DNA of 41,618 bases from Paenibacillus ehimensis NBRC 15659 (lineage in GTDB: Bacteria > Bacillota > Bacilli > Paenibacillales > NBRC-103111), in NCBI RefSeq assembly GCF_004000785.1, contig NZ_BILX01000058.1, positions 1-41,618 on the forward strand, read 5' to 3'. Both the position numbers and the translations under genes were made by a program. The notes under the pieces are model-generated. The model worked only from the letters and a program-made list of their open reading frames with translations. It made no database searches and was not told the DNA's origin. Numbering within the stretch: position 1 is the stretch's first letter; each line of letters starts with the position of its first letter. Shown here one piece after another: positions 1 through 8,769 of this stretch.

Positions 1-1
1 C

Positions 2-31
2 GCCCCCTCACTTATGGGGGGCTGTTTGTTT
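2..31 (+). terminator. Intrinsic terminator of a gene left of the window
   Basis: A GCCCCC arm pairs with GGGGGC (positions 2-7 and 17-22) across a short loop, followed by the T-rich run TGTTTGTTT. It would end transcription arriving from the left edge, so the glycosyltransferase at 243 probably has its own promoter. Confidence 0.6.
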
Positions 32-242
32 AGTAAAATTTTTCTATATAAAGTAATGGATTTATTGTATATTTAGGATAATATTGTATCAAATTCCCTT
101 TAAAGAGATTATTTTGCTGATATGTATGAAAACAACAACCTTAAATCAGATTGGGATTTTTGCCGTTAATCACAGGGCCCAGACGATCAACGGCTCCATC
201 GCAGAGTGCAGGGGGAATTCATTCTATTCGGAGGTGCAAAAG

Positions 243-1460
243 ATGGCGCGTGTGTTGGTTGTGATTACTCCGGCGGAAGGTCATGTTAATCCGACGCTAG
301 GGTTAATAAAGCAGTTGACGGACAATGGCGAGGAAGTTGTCTATGTGTGCACGGAGGAGTATCGTACCCGTATTGAACAAACCGGAGCCGAGTTGCGGAC
401 GTATCCTTTTCCCGAGGACGCTTTTTCCCATGATCCGGTGCTAAAGCCGGCGGAGTACAAGCATCCTTATCAGTTCGTCTATATGATGGTTGGCGGGATT
501 ATTCGGAAGATGATCCCGGAAGTGCTGCGGGTTACGGCGAATGAGAAGTTCGATTATTTGATTTTCGACTCCTTGATGGGCTGGGGAGGCACGATCCTTG
601 CAGAAAAGCTGGGAATTCCTGCGGTATGCTCCATCGCTTCCTTTGCTTTCGTAGAGCCTTTGGGGACCGATCAAGGCTTGGACGAGAAGCGTGCGGACGT
701 CAAGGAGCTGTATGAGGCCACGATGAAGTTGACGCGGCAATTAGCCGACGAATTTCAAGTGCGTGCTCCCGCTATGGATGAGATTGCCAAACATGCGGGG
801 CAATTAAAGCTCGTTTATACTAGCCGCTATTTTCAACCGCAAGCGGAAAAGCTGGACGATAGCTTTATTTTTGTCGGTCCTTCGATCGTACCGCGTCAAG
901 ATGCTCCGTTTTTCCCGTTCGAACAGCTGCGTGCCCGGTATCGTCAGACGGTTTACATTGCCATGGGAACCATCTTAAATAAAGACTTGGATTTCTACAA
1001 GCTATGCTTTGACGCGTTTCAGGATTTACCGGTGCAGTTCGTCTTATCTTCAGGCAAAAATACGAATATGGAACCGTTGATGGATCGGATCCCCGATAAT
1101 TTTATTGTAAAGCCCTACGTTCCACAGCTGGACATGCTGCAGCACGCTGATGCCTTCATTACCCATGCAGGAATGAATAGCACAAGTGAGGCCTTGTATT
1201 ACAATGTGCCTCTCGTGATGATTCCCTTAACCTCGGATCAGCCTCTCGTGGCGAAGCGGGTGCAAGAGCTGGGAGCGGGCATTACTTTAGATAAAAATAA
1301 CCTCAGCCCCGCTGCTTTGAGAGCTGCCTTAGCGGAAGTACTGGGCAATCCGGCTTATAAGCAGCAAGCTCATGTGATCGGCGAATCTTTACGCCAGGCC
1401 GGCGGCTATAAGCGGGCTGCCGATGCCATAACGAATTATTTTGGCATTACCAACAGATAA
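243..1460 (+). CDS. MGT-family UDP-glycosyltransferase (GT1, macrolide/YjiC-like)
   Basis: The product has 405 residues, the usual size for bacterial MGT enzymes that move a sugar from UDP-sugar to a small hydrophobic acceptor such as a macrolide or flavonoid. The N-terminal Rossmann half opens with VVITPAEGHVNPTLGL, where His14 fits the catalytic base of the family. The C-terminal half carries the donor-sugar motif, with HAGMNSTSEAL starting at His308 and then PLTSDQPLVAKRV. There is no signal peptide, so it should be cytoplasmic. The frame is open from 84, but the ATG at 243 is chosen because GGAGGTG sits just upstream and homologues begin at this point. It stands alone, with a terminator on its left and a convergent regulator on its right, so the acceptor cannot be guessed. 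Family assignment is firm; substrate is unknown. Confidence 0.85.
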   Translation: MARVLVVITPAEGHVNPTLGLIKQLTDNGEEVVYVCTEEYRTRIEQTGAELRTYPFPEDAFSHDPVLKPAEYKHPYQFVYMMVGGIIRKMIPEVLRVTANEKFDYLIFDSLMGWGGTILAEKLGIPAVCSIASFAFVEPLGTDQGLDEKRADVKELYEATMKLTRQLADEFQVRAPAMDEIAKHAGQLKLVYTSRYFQPQAEKLDDSFIFVGPSIVPRQDAPFFPFEQLRARYRQTVYIAMGTILNKDLDFYKLCFDAFQDLPVQFVLSSGKNTNMEPLMDRIPDNFIVKPYVPQLDMLQHADAFITHAGMNSTSEALYYNVPLVMIPLTSDQPLVAKRVQELGAGITLDKNNLSPAALRAALAEVLGNPAYKQQAHVIGESLRQAGGYKRAADAITNYFGITNR

Positions 1461-1646
1461 AGTGAGGATATCCCATAGAACAGGTGCATCATGGCGCTTG
1501 GAACGAAACCGACGCCCGGTCAGGCCGAAGGCAGCGGACGGCCCGAGCAGACCGGAGCCGGAGTCCGGGCGGACAACGGCGCAGCAGCCAGGCCGCTTAC
1601 CCCAAGCGATGTCGGTCCGGTATGGATGCGGTAGGATGACAGAAAG

Positions 1647-2510
1647 TTACGGCCGGTTTCCGGCGGAACCGCCGGCATGGTGCAGGCTCCGGTATTCACT
1701 CGGGGATACGGTCGTATACTTTTTGAACAGATTGGAGAAGTAAAAGCGCTCCAGACCGATTTTTCCGGCAATGTCTTCCACAGATAAGTTCGAGTGGGTG
1801 AGCAGCCACTTGGCTTTCTCGATCCGGACTTTGTTGATGTATTCGCTTGGGGATACGTGAAAGAGGGTTTTGAAATACCGGCAGAAATAATTCGGATTAT
1901 AATGAAACGCGCCGGCCAGCCTTTTCGGTGTCAGCGACTCGGAAAGATGGTCCTCGATGTACCGCAAAATCTCGTTCGTCCGGAAGGCGGACGGCGACGA
2001 CGTCAGGCGGAGCGTCTGAGACGGCGCGTTGTCCATGTAATATGACATAATCTCGTAGAGGATTCCGTTCGTTTTCAAGGAGGAAGTCATCTGATTTTCC
2101 GCCTGGCCGGCGATCACGAGCCGTTCGAACAGACGCACGAGCTCGGGCAGATCGCTTTCCTTCACTGGAATGAAATAAGGAAATTCGATCAGTTGGGACA
2201 GATGGCAGCTGCCGACCTTGGCCAAGAAGTGACACCAATACTTCGTGAAGGTGTTGGGACTTACCGTCCCGTAGCTAAGAGGAGTGTCGGCAGGCAAATA
2301 ATAGAGCTGTCCCGGGGCGGGGAAATATTCCTGAAGGCCGACCTGAATCCGTCCCTCGCCGCCGAGGATCAAGTAAAACCGATTGTACCCGTCCTTCCTG
2401 AGCGGCCTTCCCCAGTTCGGAGAGACACGCTCGCTGAAGCGGGCGACGATGAGCTCCATCTGCAAATTTTTGAAGCAGTTTCGAATGACCTCGTTCTGAC
2501 TTCCGCCCAT
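1647..2510 (-). CDS. AraC-family transcriptional regulator (cupin sensor + HTH)
   Basis: The product has 287 residues, standard for one-component AraC regulators that bind a sugar in an N-terminal cupin-like pocket. Residues about 20-150 look like the AraC-binding domain (YLILGGEGRIQVG, then PAPGQLYYLPADTPLSY). Residues about 185-275 carry the double helix-turn-helix, ending in IGLERFYFSNLFKKYTTVSPSEYR. The open frame extends upstream to 2687, but the extra residues are proline-rich and low-complexity. The ATG at 2510 is preceded by GGAGGGAGGG at somewhat long spacing. The gene is divergent from the large AraC-type sensor at 2726, and both probably serve the sugar transport and hydrolase genes that follow. 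The inducer is unknown. Confidence 0.85.
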   Translation of the reverse strand: MGGSQNEVIRNCFKNLQMELIVARFSERVSPNWGRPLRKDGYNRFYLILGGEGRIQVGLQEYFPAPGQLYYLPADTPLSYGTVSPNTFTKYWCHFLAKVGSCHLSQLIEFPYFIPVKESDLPELVRLFERLVIAGQAENQMTSSLKTNGILYEIMSYYMDNAPSQTLRLTSSPSAFRTNEILRYIEDHLSESLTPKRLAGAFHYNPNYFCRYFKTLFHVSPSEYINKVRIEKAKWLLTHSNLSVEDIAGKIGLERFYFSNLFKKYTTVSPSEYRSLHHAGGSAGNRP

Positions 2511-2645
2511 GCGTAGGTCCCTCCCTCCAGCCCCTAGTGTATCACATCTCAGGCTGCCTCCGGTAGCGGGGGAAGGCGGGCCCGCTTTACAGGCGGACAG
2601 TGGACAAAGTCTGCGGCTGCCGGGAGGGAAAAGAGCAAGAAGAGG

Positions 2646-2697
2646 CTTTTCTCTCGATTCGTTTCCTGTATAATGGAATGAAAGCAATTACAATTGC
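2646..2697 (+). promoter_or_regulatory. Putative promoter and small inverted repeat before the AraC-type sensor gene
   Basis: A perfect TATAAT lies at 2669-2674 with only a weak -35 (TTTTCT-like, about 16 bases upstream). Just downstream, GCAATT-AC-AATTGC (2684-2697) forms a compact inverted repeat in the leader, which could be an operator. The poor -35 suggests an activator may be needed. Confidence 0.35.
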
Positions 2698-2725
2698 TAT
2701 CGGGGAAATGCGGGAGGCGTGCCAA

Positions 2726-5038
2726 TTGCGACGAAAAGGAATTCGTTTCAACAAACATAGCGTGATCGTCACGTGGCTCATTTCCTACATTTCGGTGCTG
2801 CTTGTTCCGGTTATGATCAGCGCGATTTTATATGCCGCCGCTTGGCATGTGGTAGAATCGGAAATCAACCGCGCCAACGAATCGATGCTTCGGCAGATGG
2901 AGCAGGCGATTGACGGCAATCTGGCAGGGATCGAACGGTTAAGCCTCGAAATTTCGTTGAATCGGAGGGTAGCCGGATTTATCAATGCGCAGCAGCCGCT
3001 TACGGACAGCGACTATTACGATTTGGTCAGTATTGCGGGCGACCTGCGGGTGTATCAGGTGGCCAACGATTTTATCGAACAGATCTACGTTTATTACAAA
3101 AACAGCGACACCGTGTTGTCGGCCCGGGAACATATCGACAGCCGGACGCTGTACGGAAAATTGCGCGTGAAAGACGAAACAAGCTACGAGGAATGGAAGG
3201 CATTCTTCAGCAAGCGGTACATTCAGGAATATGTCCCCGTCACGATGCGCGGAGACGGCGAGCCGGTCAAGGCCGTCATGTACGCCAAATCGGTCACTCT
3301 CGACCATACGGATCAGCCGGGAGCGGTGATACTGTTCGTCATCAAGGATTCGAAGCTGCTGGACAATATCGCGCCGGCGAATCAAGCTTCGATCGCCGTC
3401 GTGGATAAGCAGAACCGCCTGGTTGCCTCGAACGGCTTTGACCATCACCCGGCTGCGCCGGTTTACGATCGTCTCTCGAACAAGCACGGCCTCTTGTATG
3501 AAACGATTTCCGGCAAAAAGGTTGCCGTGTCCTACACGACGTCGGACAGCACGGGCTGGAAATACGTTTCGATGATTCCCGCCGAGCTGTTCGACGACAA
3601 GATGAAAACGATGAAGCTGCTTATCTATTCCAGCATCGGCTTAAGTCTTATTGTCGGCGGAGTCGTAACGTTCCTGTTCTTGCGAAAAAATTACAATCCG
3701 ATCAGTATGCTGATCCGCAGCCTATCCGTAAAATCGGGCATCTCCTTCGACGAAGGGTCAAACGAGTACGGGTACCTGGAGGAGGCGCTCAATACGACGT
3801 TTGCCGAGAAGGAGAAGATCGACCAGCGGCTTCGCCGGCATCGTGACGCCATCCGTTCCCATTTGTTCCAAAGTCTGCTTAAGGGCAGGCTGGAGCAAAA
3901 CGTTCCGGTACACGAGTCGTTGGCCGCCCACGATATCCGGTTGGCTTCGCCATACTTTGCCGTCCTTCTGTTTCACGTCGATCATTACGGCAAACTTGAT
4001 CCATCGGGTTATCCCGATCCCCGGATGGGCAGGCTGCTGCATTTTATCATCATGAACGTGGTGGAGGAAGTGGCCGGCAGCCGCCATCAGGCTTTTACGA
4101 CGGAAATGGACGATATGCTCGCTTGCATCGTCAATTTTGGGACGGCCCCCGATGAGGAGGAGCTTCAGCGAATCGCGGCACAGGTCAAATCGTTTCTGCT
4201 CGATCATTTCCATATCCGCCTGACCGCAGCGATCAGCGGCATCCATCAGGAGCTGTACGGGATTCCGCGCGCCTATCAGGAAACGCTGGAGGCGCTGGAA
4301 TACCGTCTGGTGATGGGGAGCGGGGAAATTATCCGGTATGGCGATCTGCCTGGTTCGGATACGGCGCATCCGGCCGGCAGCTACTACTATCCGTTGCATG
4401 TGGAGCAGCAGCTGATTAATTTCGTCAAGACCGGCGACAACGAGAAATCGAGTGCGATGATCGACGAAATTATCGGCCTTAACGTCACCGGCGCGTCGCT
4501 GTCCGTTCCGCTGGCCAAATGTCTCATGTTCGATATGATCAGCACGCTTCTGAAAACGATGGACGAAATCGGCGCAGGAGGCAAGCGGGATTTCCTCGAG
4601 CGGGTCAATCCGGTGGAGCGGTTGACCGGCTGCGAAACGATGATGGAGATGCAGGTACAGATCCGCGAGGTGCTGGGCGAGGTATGCCGCTTGATCCAGG
4701 AGGAGCGCAGCCAGGAGCAGAGCAATCTGCTGAGTCAGCAGGTCCTCTCTTATATAAGGGAGCATTACAACGATGAAAACCTCAACATCTCGATGCTCGG
4801 CGAAGCGTTCGGGTTGACTCCGTCTTATTTGTCGAAGCAGTTTAAGGCTCAGACGGGCCAGGCGCTGCTTGATGTGATCAGCATGACCCGGCTGGAGGCA
4901 GCGAAGCGGCTGCTTCCGGATGCGAAGCTGTCGGTTGCGGAAATCGCCAGAAAGGTCGGCTACGCCGACATCAATACGTTCAACCGGATTTTCAAAAAGT
5001 TCGAAGGCATTACGCCGGGAAAATACAGAGAGCTCTAA
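2726..5038 (+). CDS. Membrane-anchored AraC-type sensor regulator
   Basis: The product has about 770 residues and belongs to the large sensor-regulators typical of Paenibacillus. They have an extracellular sensing domain between two membrane segments and a cytoplasmic AraC DNA-binding domain. TM1 lies at about residues 12-40 (WLISYISVLLVPVMISAIL), the sensor region at about 41-295, TM2 at about 296-318 (YSSIGLSLIVGGVVTFLFL), a middle region containing HLFQSLLKGRLEQNV follows, and a double HTH occupies about 670-770 (ISMLGEAFGLTPSYLSKQF, then VGYADINTFNRIFKKFEGI). The TTG at 2726 is chosen because GGGAGG lies 8 bases upstream and the protein then begins RRKGIRFNKHS, usual for the family; an in-frame ATG at 2708 lacks a good site. 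Its position directly before the binding-protein and permease genes implies it activates them in response to an extracellular sugar signal. Confidence 0.85.
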   Translation: MRRKGIRFNKHSVIVTWLISYISVLLVPVMISAILYAAAWHVVESEINRANESMLRQMEQAIDGNLAGIERLSLEISLNRRVAGFINAQQPLTDSDYYDLVSIAGDLRVYQVANDFIEQIYVYYKNSDTVLSAREHIDSRTLYGKLRVKDETSYEEWKAFFSKRYIQEYVPVTMRGDGEPVKAVMYAKSVTLDHTDQPGAVILFVIKDSKLLDNIAPANQASIAVVDKQNRLVASNGFDHHPAAPVYDRLSNKHGLLYETISGKKVAVSYTTSDSTGWKYVSMIPAELFDDKMKTMKLLIYSSIGLSLIVGGVVTFLFLRKNYNPISMLIRSLSVKSGISFDEGSNEYGYLEEALNTTFAEKEKIDQRLRRHRDAIRSHLFQSLLKGRLEQNVPVHESLAAHDIRLASPYFAVLLFHVDHYGKLDPSGYPDPRMGRLLHFIIMNVVEEVAGSRHQAFTTEMDDMLACIVNFGTAPDEEELQRIAAQVKSFLLDHFHIRLTAAISGIHQELYGIPRAYQETLEALEYRLVMGSGEIIRYGDLPGSDTAHPAGSYYYPLHVEQQLINFVKTGDNEKSSAMIDEIIGLNVTGASLSVPLAKCLMFDMISTLLKTMDEIGAGGKRDFLERVNPVERLTGCETMMEMQVQIREVLGEVCRLIQEERSQEQSNLLSQQVLSYIREHYNDENLNISMLGEAFGLTPSYLSKQFKAQTGQALLDVISMTRLEAAKRLLPDAKLSVAEIARKVGYADINTFNRIFKKFEGITPGKYREL

Positions 5039-5057
5039 TGATTGCTGGCCCGTCCAG

Positions 5058-5099
5058 AAAAAGCCGTTCAAGCATGCTTGCGCGGCTTTTTCGGTTTTT
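5058..5099 (+). terminator. Intrinsic terminator after the AraC-type sensor gene
   Basis: AAAAAGCCG (5058-5066) pairs with CGGCTTTTT (5083-5091), followed by CGGTTTTT. It separates the regulator from the transport operon. The operon therefore needs its own promoter in 5100-5250; only an isolated CATAAT -10-like box at 5191-5196 is visible there, with no good -35. Confidence 0.75.
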
Positions 5100-5252
5100 G
5101 CACAGGGATTGCGGAAAAGCGCGGCGCCCGACTGCCAATTTTAACGGTGGAGTTTCGATTTTGAATATAGCTTGGAGACGCGCTTCGTAGCATAATAGCG
5201 CTAAGGTGCAGCAAAGCGAGTGCACACTTTCTCAAATCGTAGGGGGATTCGC

Positions 5253-6869
5253 ATGAAACAAAGCTCTGCCGGCAAATCGTTTCGCGCAGCGGCATGTATC
5301 GTCCTGGCTTCCAGCCTGGCCGTCGCATGCACCAAACAAAATATCGGGGATGGACAGAATGCGCCGAAAGCGTCGCCGTCATCGGAAGCAGGCAAGTACC
5401 CCATCCAAACGAAGGAAACGCTGACCTCGTGGGAGCAAATCAACACGAACCTGATCACTTTCGTGCCCAACCTGGCCGACTCGCCGTTCGGCAAACAGCT
5501 GGAGAAGGAAACAGGCGTCAAAGTCAAATATGCGCATCCGGCCGACGGACAGTCGAAGGAGCAGTTCAACCTGCTGATCGCGTCGAACAAATTGCCGGAC
5601 GTCATCGAATACGACTGGAACAGCTCCTACCCCGGAGGAGCGGAGAAGGCGATCGCCGACAAGGTCATCCTGCCGCTTAACGATTATATTGACAAGTATG
5701 CGCCCAATCTGAAGAAAAGGCTGCAGCAGGACCCGGAGCTCGACAAAATGGTGAAGACGGACAGCGGCAAATATTATGTATTTCCGATGATCCGCCCCGA
5801 CAACGGGCTTGTATTCCGCGGGCCGATGATCCGCAAAGACTGGCTGGACGAATTGAAGCTGCAAGTGCCGACGACAATCGACGAATGGTACACCGTTTTG
5901 AAAGCGTTTAAAGAACAAAAGGGAGCGTCGGCTCCGTTCACGGCGATGTACAGCAACGAGTTTAATATTCAAGACACGTTTATCGGCGCCTACCGTACGG
6001 CCAACCGGTTCTATATCGACGATCAAGGCAAGGTAAAGTACGGGCCGATCGATCCGCAGTTTAAGGAAGCGCTTGCTCTGCTTCGGAAATGGTATGCGGA
6101 AGGGCTGATCGATAAGGATTTTGCCTTGAACACGGACTCGAAGACGCTGGACAACAAAATGCTGGGCGAAAATTCGGGGGCCACCGTCTCTCTGCTCAGC
6201 GGCGGCATGGGCCGTTGGATGGAAACCGGGAAGAAGAAAAATCCGAAATTCCAGCTCGTTGCCGCGCCGTATCCGACCTTGAAAAAAGGGGAGCGGGCCT
6301 TCATCGGGCAGCGTGATTTCAAATACAATCCGTCCGCCAGCAAAGCGGTAACCGCCGATACGAAGCATCCCGAGCTGGCCGTCCAGTGGCTGGATTACGC
6401 TTTCAGCGAGAAGGGCAGCCTGCTGTTCAACTTCGGGATTGAGGGCGAGAGCTATTCGATGAAGGACGGCGCACCGCAATTCACCGAGAAGATGACGAAA
6501 AACGATAAATATAACTTCCAGCAAATGGTATCTCAATATACGAAGCCCAACGGGCCGTTCCCGGGGGACAGCCGGAAAAACTTCAACACGTTCCCGGAGC
6601 AGGATGAAGCCGTGAAGATCTGGTCCGAAACCGACGCCGCCAAGCATGTGATGCCGCTGTTCATTACGCCGACGGTCGAGGAAAGCAAGGAAGTGGCCAA
6701 GCTGAATACGGCGATCGCGAGCTACAAGGAAGAAATGTTCGTGAAATTTATTATGGGCAAGGAACCGATCGACAAATTCGACGATTACGTGAAGCAGATT
6801 CAATCGATGGGAATCGATAAGGTGACGAAAATTTATCAGGAAGCGCTGGACCGGTACAATAAACGATAA
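5253..6869 (+). CDS. Extracellular sugar-binding lipoprotein of an ABC importer (family 1)
   Basis: The product has 538 residues, in the range of LplA/LipO-type solute-binding proteins that capture oligosaccharides outside the membrane. The start is the ATG at 5253 after an AGGGGG site. The N-terminus is a lipoprotein signal with a hydrophobic stretch ending SSLAVAC, so Cys26 is the expected lipidated residue, followed by a Lys/Ser/Pro-rich tether. The rest has the type II binding-protein layout, including ITFVPNLADSPFGKQLEKET near the start and aromatic-rich middle segments such as RPDNGLVFRGPMIRKDWLDE. It is followed 25 bases later by two permease genes. No ATPase gene is in the window, so a shared MsmX-type ATPase elsewhere is likely. 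The ligand is unknown; the GH95 and PL6 neighbours suggest oligosaccharides from an acidic or fucosylated polymer. Confidence 0.88.
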   Translation: MKQSSAGKSFRAAACIVLASSLAVACTKQNIGDGQNAPKASPSSEAGKYPIQTKETLTSWEQINTNLITFVPNLADSPFGKQLEKETGVKVKYAHPADGQSKEQFNLLIASNKLPDVIEYDWNSSYPGGAEKAIADKVILPLNDYIDKYAPNLKKRLQQDPELDKMVKTDSGKYYVFPMIRPDNGLVFRGPMIRKDWLDELKLQVPTTIDEWYTVLKAFKEQKGASAPFTAMYSNEFNIQDTFIGAYRTANRFYIDDQGKVKYGPIDPQFKEALALLRKWYAEGLIDKDFALNTDSKTLDNKMLGENSGATVSLLSGGMGRWMETGKKKNPKFQLVAAPYPTLKKGERAFIGQRDFKYNPSASKAVTADTKHPELAVQWLDYAFSEKGSLLFNFGIEGESYSMKDGAPQFTEKMTKNDKYNFQQMVSQYTKPNGPFPGDSRKNFNTFPEQDEAVKIWSETDAAKHVMPLFITPTVEESKEVAKLNTAIASYKEEMFVKFIMGKEPIDKFDDYVKQIQSMGIDKVTKIYQEALDRYNKR

Positions 6870-6894
6870 TTCGGGCTTGGAAAGGAGAGAGAGG

Positions 6895-7854
6895 ATGAGC
6901 GCAATGACCCCGGAAACGACGATTGCCGCCATTACACCGAAAAAACGTGCGGGCATCGGCCTGCTGGTCGATATCCGGAAAAATAAGCTGCTGTACGTTA
7001 TGCTGCTTCCGGTGCTGCTCTTTTATGTGGTATTTCATTATGCTCCGATGTATGGGGCCGTCATCGCGTTTAAAGATTTTTCGCCCCGGCTCGGGATATG
7101 GGAGAGTCCATGGATCGGCTTCGAGCATTTCGAGACGTTTTTCACCGGGGCTTATTTCTGGAGAACGATAAAAAATACGCTGCTGATCAGCTTCTACGAG
7201 CTGCTGTTCGGCTTTCCGGCGCCGATCGTTCTTGCTCTGCTGCTTAATGAAGTGAGACATACGCTATTCAAGCGCACGGTGCAGACCGTCACCTATTTGC
7301 CGCACTTCATCTCGCTTGTCGTCATTTGCGGCATTGTGAAGGACTTTACAGCCAGCGATGGCGTCATCAACGATATTCTCGTCTACATGGGGGGAGAACG
7401 CCTTTCGCTGCTCCTTGAACCGGATATGTTCCGCACGATCTACGTCTCGTCAGGGATATGGCAGCATATCGGCTGGGGAACGATCATCTTTTTGGCTGCC
7501 TTGACCGGCATCGATCCCGAGCAGTACGAAGCTGCCAGGATGGACGGTGCCGGACGGTGGAAGCAAATGCTGCATGTGACGATTCCGGGCTTGATGCCGA
7601 CGATCGTCATCCTGCTTATTTTGAACATCGGACGGCTGATGAACGTCGGATTCGAGAAGATCATCCTGCTGTACAATCCGAGCACGTACGAGACAGCCGA
7701 TGTCATCTCGTCGTATGTGTACCGGGTCGGCTTGCAGGATTTCAATTACAGCTTCAGCTCGGCGGTCGGGTTGTTTAATTCCGCAATCAATTTCCTTCTC
7801 GTGATCTTTTCCAACTGGCTGAGCCGCAAGCTGAACAATACAAGCTTATGGTAG
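6895..7854 (+). CDS. ABC sugar importer permease (LplB/UgpA type)
   Basis: The product has 319 residues and is one of two inner-membrane subunits of the importer whose binding protein is encoded upstream. About six hydrophobic segments are visible, the first at LLYVMLLPVLLFYVVFHYAP. The cytoplasmic EAA loop that contacts the ATPase reads EQYEAARMDGAGRWKQMLHV, followed by TIPGLMP. The start is the ATG at 6895, with AAGGAG 8 bases upstream. A TTG 18 bases earlier is in frame but overlaps this ribosome binding site. The next permease starts 16 bases after the stop, consistent with one transcript and an equimolar heterodimer. Confidence 0.9.
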   Translation: MSAMTPETTIAAITPKKRAGIGLLVDIRKNKLLYVMLLPVLLFYVVFHYAPMYGAVIAFKDFSPRLGIWESPWIGFEHFETFFTGAYFWRTIKNTLLISFYELLFGFPAPIVLALLLNEVRHTLFKRTVQTVTYLPHFISLVVICGIVKDFTASDGVINDILVYMGGERLSLLLEPDMFRTIYVSSGIWQHIGWGTIIFLAALTGIDPEQYEAARMDGAGRWKQMLHVTIPGLMPTIVILLILNIGRLMNVGFEKIILLYNPSTYETADVISSYVYRVGLQDFNYSFSSAVGLFNSAINFLLVIFSNWLSRKLNNTSLW

Positions 7855-7870
7855 AAAGGAGGAGCAGCCG

Positions 7871-8752
7871 ATGCTGAACCGGCGCACCGTTTCGGAAAGA
7901 TGCTTCGATGCCGGCAACGTCGTCTTTTTGACTTTGCTGATGGTGCTCACCATTTACCCGATCGTGTACGTAGCGTTCGCTTCCGTCAGCGACGCCGCAA
8001 GCTTGATGGCGCACAAAGGCATGCTGTGGAAGCCGCTCGGATTTTCGCTCGAGGCGTACGCGAGCGTGTTTAACAACCCGATGATTTTGAAGGGCTACGG
8101 CAATACGCTGTTCGTCGTCATCGTCGGCCTTGCGTTCAATCTGTCGCTTACGGCCTTCGGGGCGTATGCCTTGTCGCGCAAAAGCTTGCGCTACCGCAAG
8201 CCGCTTATGCTGTTCATCGTCTTCACGATGTTTTTCAGCGGAGGACTGATCCCGTTTTATTTTACAGTCAAAGGAATCGGGCTTGCCGACTCGCTGTGGG
8301 CGCTTATTATTCCGCATGCGATCAATACATTCAATCTGATCATCATGAAAACGTCGTTCGAGGCGATCCCCGACAGCCTTGAGGAATCGGCCAAGATCGA
8401 CGGAGCGAACGATTTCGTCATCCTGTTCCGCATCATGCTGCCGCTCTCGATGCCCGTCATCGCGGTCATGATGCTGTATTATGGCGTCAGTCATTGGAAT
8501 TCCTGGTTCCATGCGATGATTTTCCTGCAGGACCGGTCGCTGTATCCGCTGCAGCTCGTGCTCCGCGAGATTTTGCTCCAGGGCGAAGCCAGCTCGATGG
8601 CCGTCGGCGCGACGGACAGCGATGTGGCGATGCTGTCGGTAACGCTGAAATATGCAACGATCATCGTCGCGACGGTGCCGATTCTTCTGGTATATCCGTT
8701 CCTGCAAAAGTATTTCGTGAAGGGCGCGCTCGTCGGCGCAATCAAAGGATAA
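7871..8752 (+). CDS. ABC sugar importer permease (LplC/UgpE type)
   Basis: The product has 293 residues and is the second membrane subunit of the importer. It has about six transmembrane segments, beginning with FLTLLMVLTIYPIVYVAFAS. The EAA-loop motif is SLEESAKIDGANDFVILFRI, followed by MLPLSMPVIAVMML. The ending EKYF-like YPFLQKYFVKGALVGAIKG is typical of this permease class. AAAGGAGG stands just before the ATG. The ribosome binding site of the next gene (AAGGAG at 8751-8756) overlaps the stop codon, so the glycosidase should be translated from the same message. Confidence 0.9.
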   Translation: MLNRRTVSERCFDAGNVVFLTLLMVLTIYPIVYVAFASVSDAASLMAHKGMLWKPLGFSLEAYASVFNNPMILKGYGNTLFVVIVGLAFNLSLTAFGAYALSRKSLRYRKPLMLFIVFTMFFSGGLIPFYFTVKGIGLADSLWALIIPHAINTFNLIIMKTSFEAIPDSLEESAKIDGANDFVILFRIMLPLSMPVIAVMMLYYGVSHWNSWFHAMIFLQDRSLYPLQLVLREILLQGEASSMAVGATDSDVAMLSVTLKYATIIVATVPILLVYPFLQKYFVKGALVGAIKG

Positions 8753-8769
8753 GGAGCGAAACCCGAGGG

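Noticed and set aside
1461..1646. Possible small gene between the glycosyltransferase and the AraC gene
   Set aside because: The open frames here are GC-driven, overlap the real genes and lack ribosome binding sites. The stretch holds no clear terminator or gene.
3758..5071. A 437-codon open frame on the minus strand opposite the AraC-type sensor
   Set aside because: It is an antisense shadow; the plus strand encodes a recognisable double HTH in the same stretch.
5379..6956. A 525-codon open frame on the minus strand opposite the sugar-binding protein gene
   Set aside because: Same reason: low-complexity Arg/Phe/Leu-rich translation without a start signal, opposite a well-supported lipoprotein gene.
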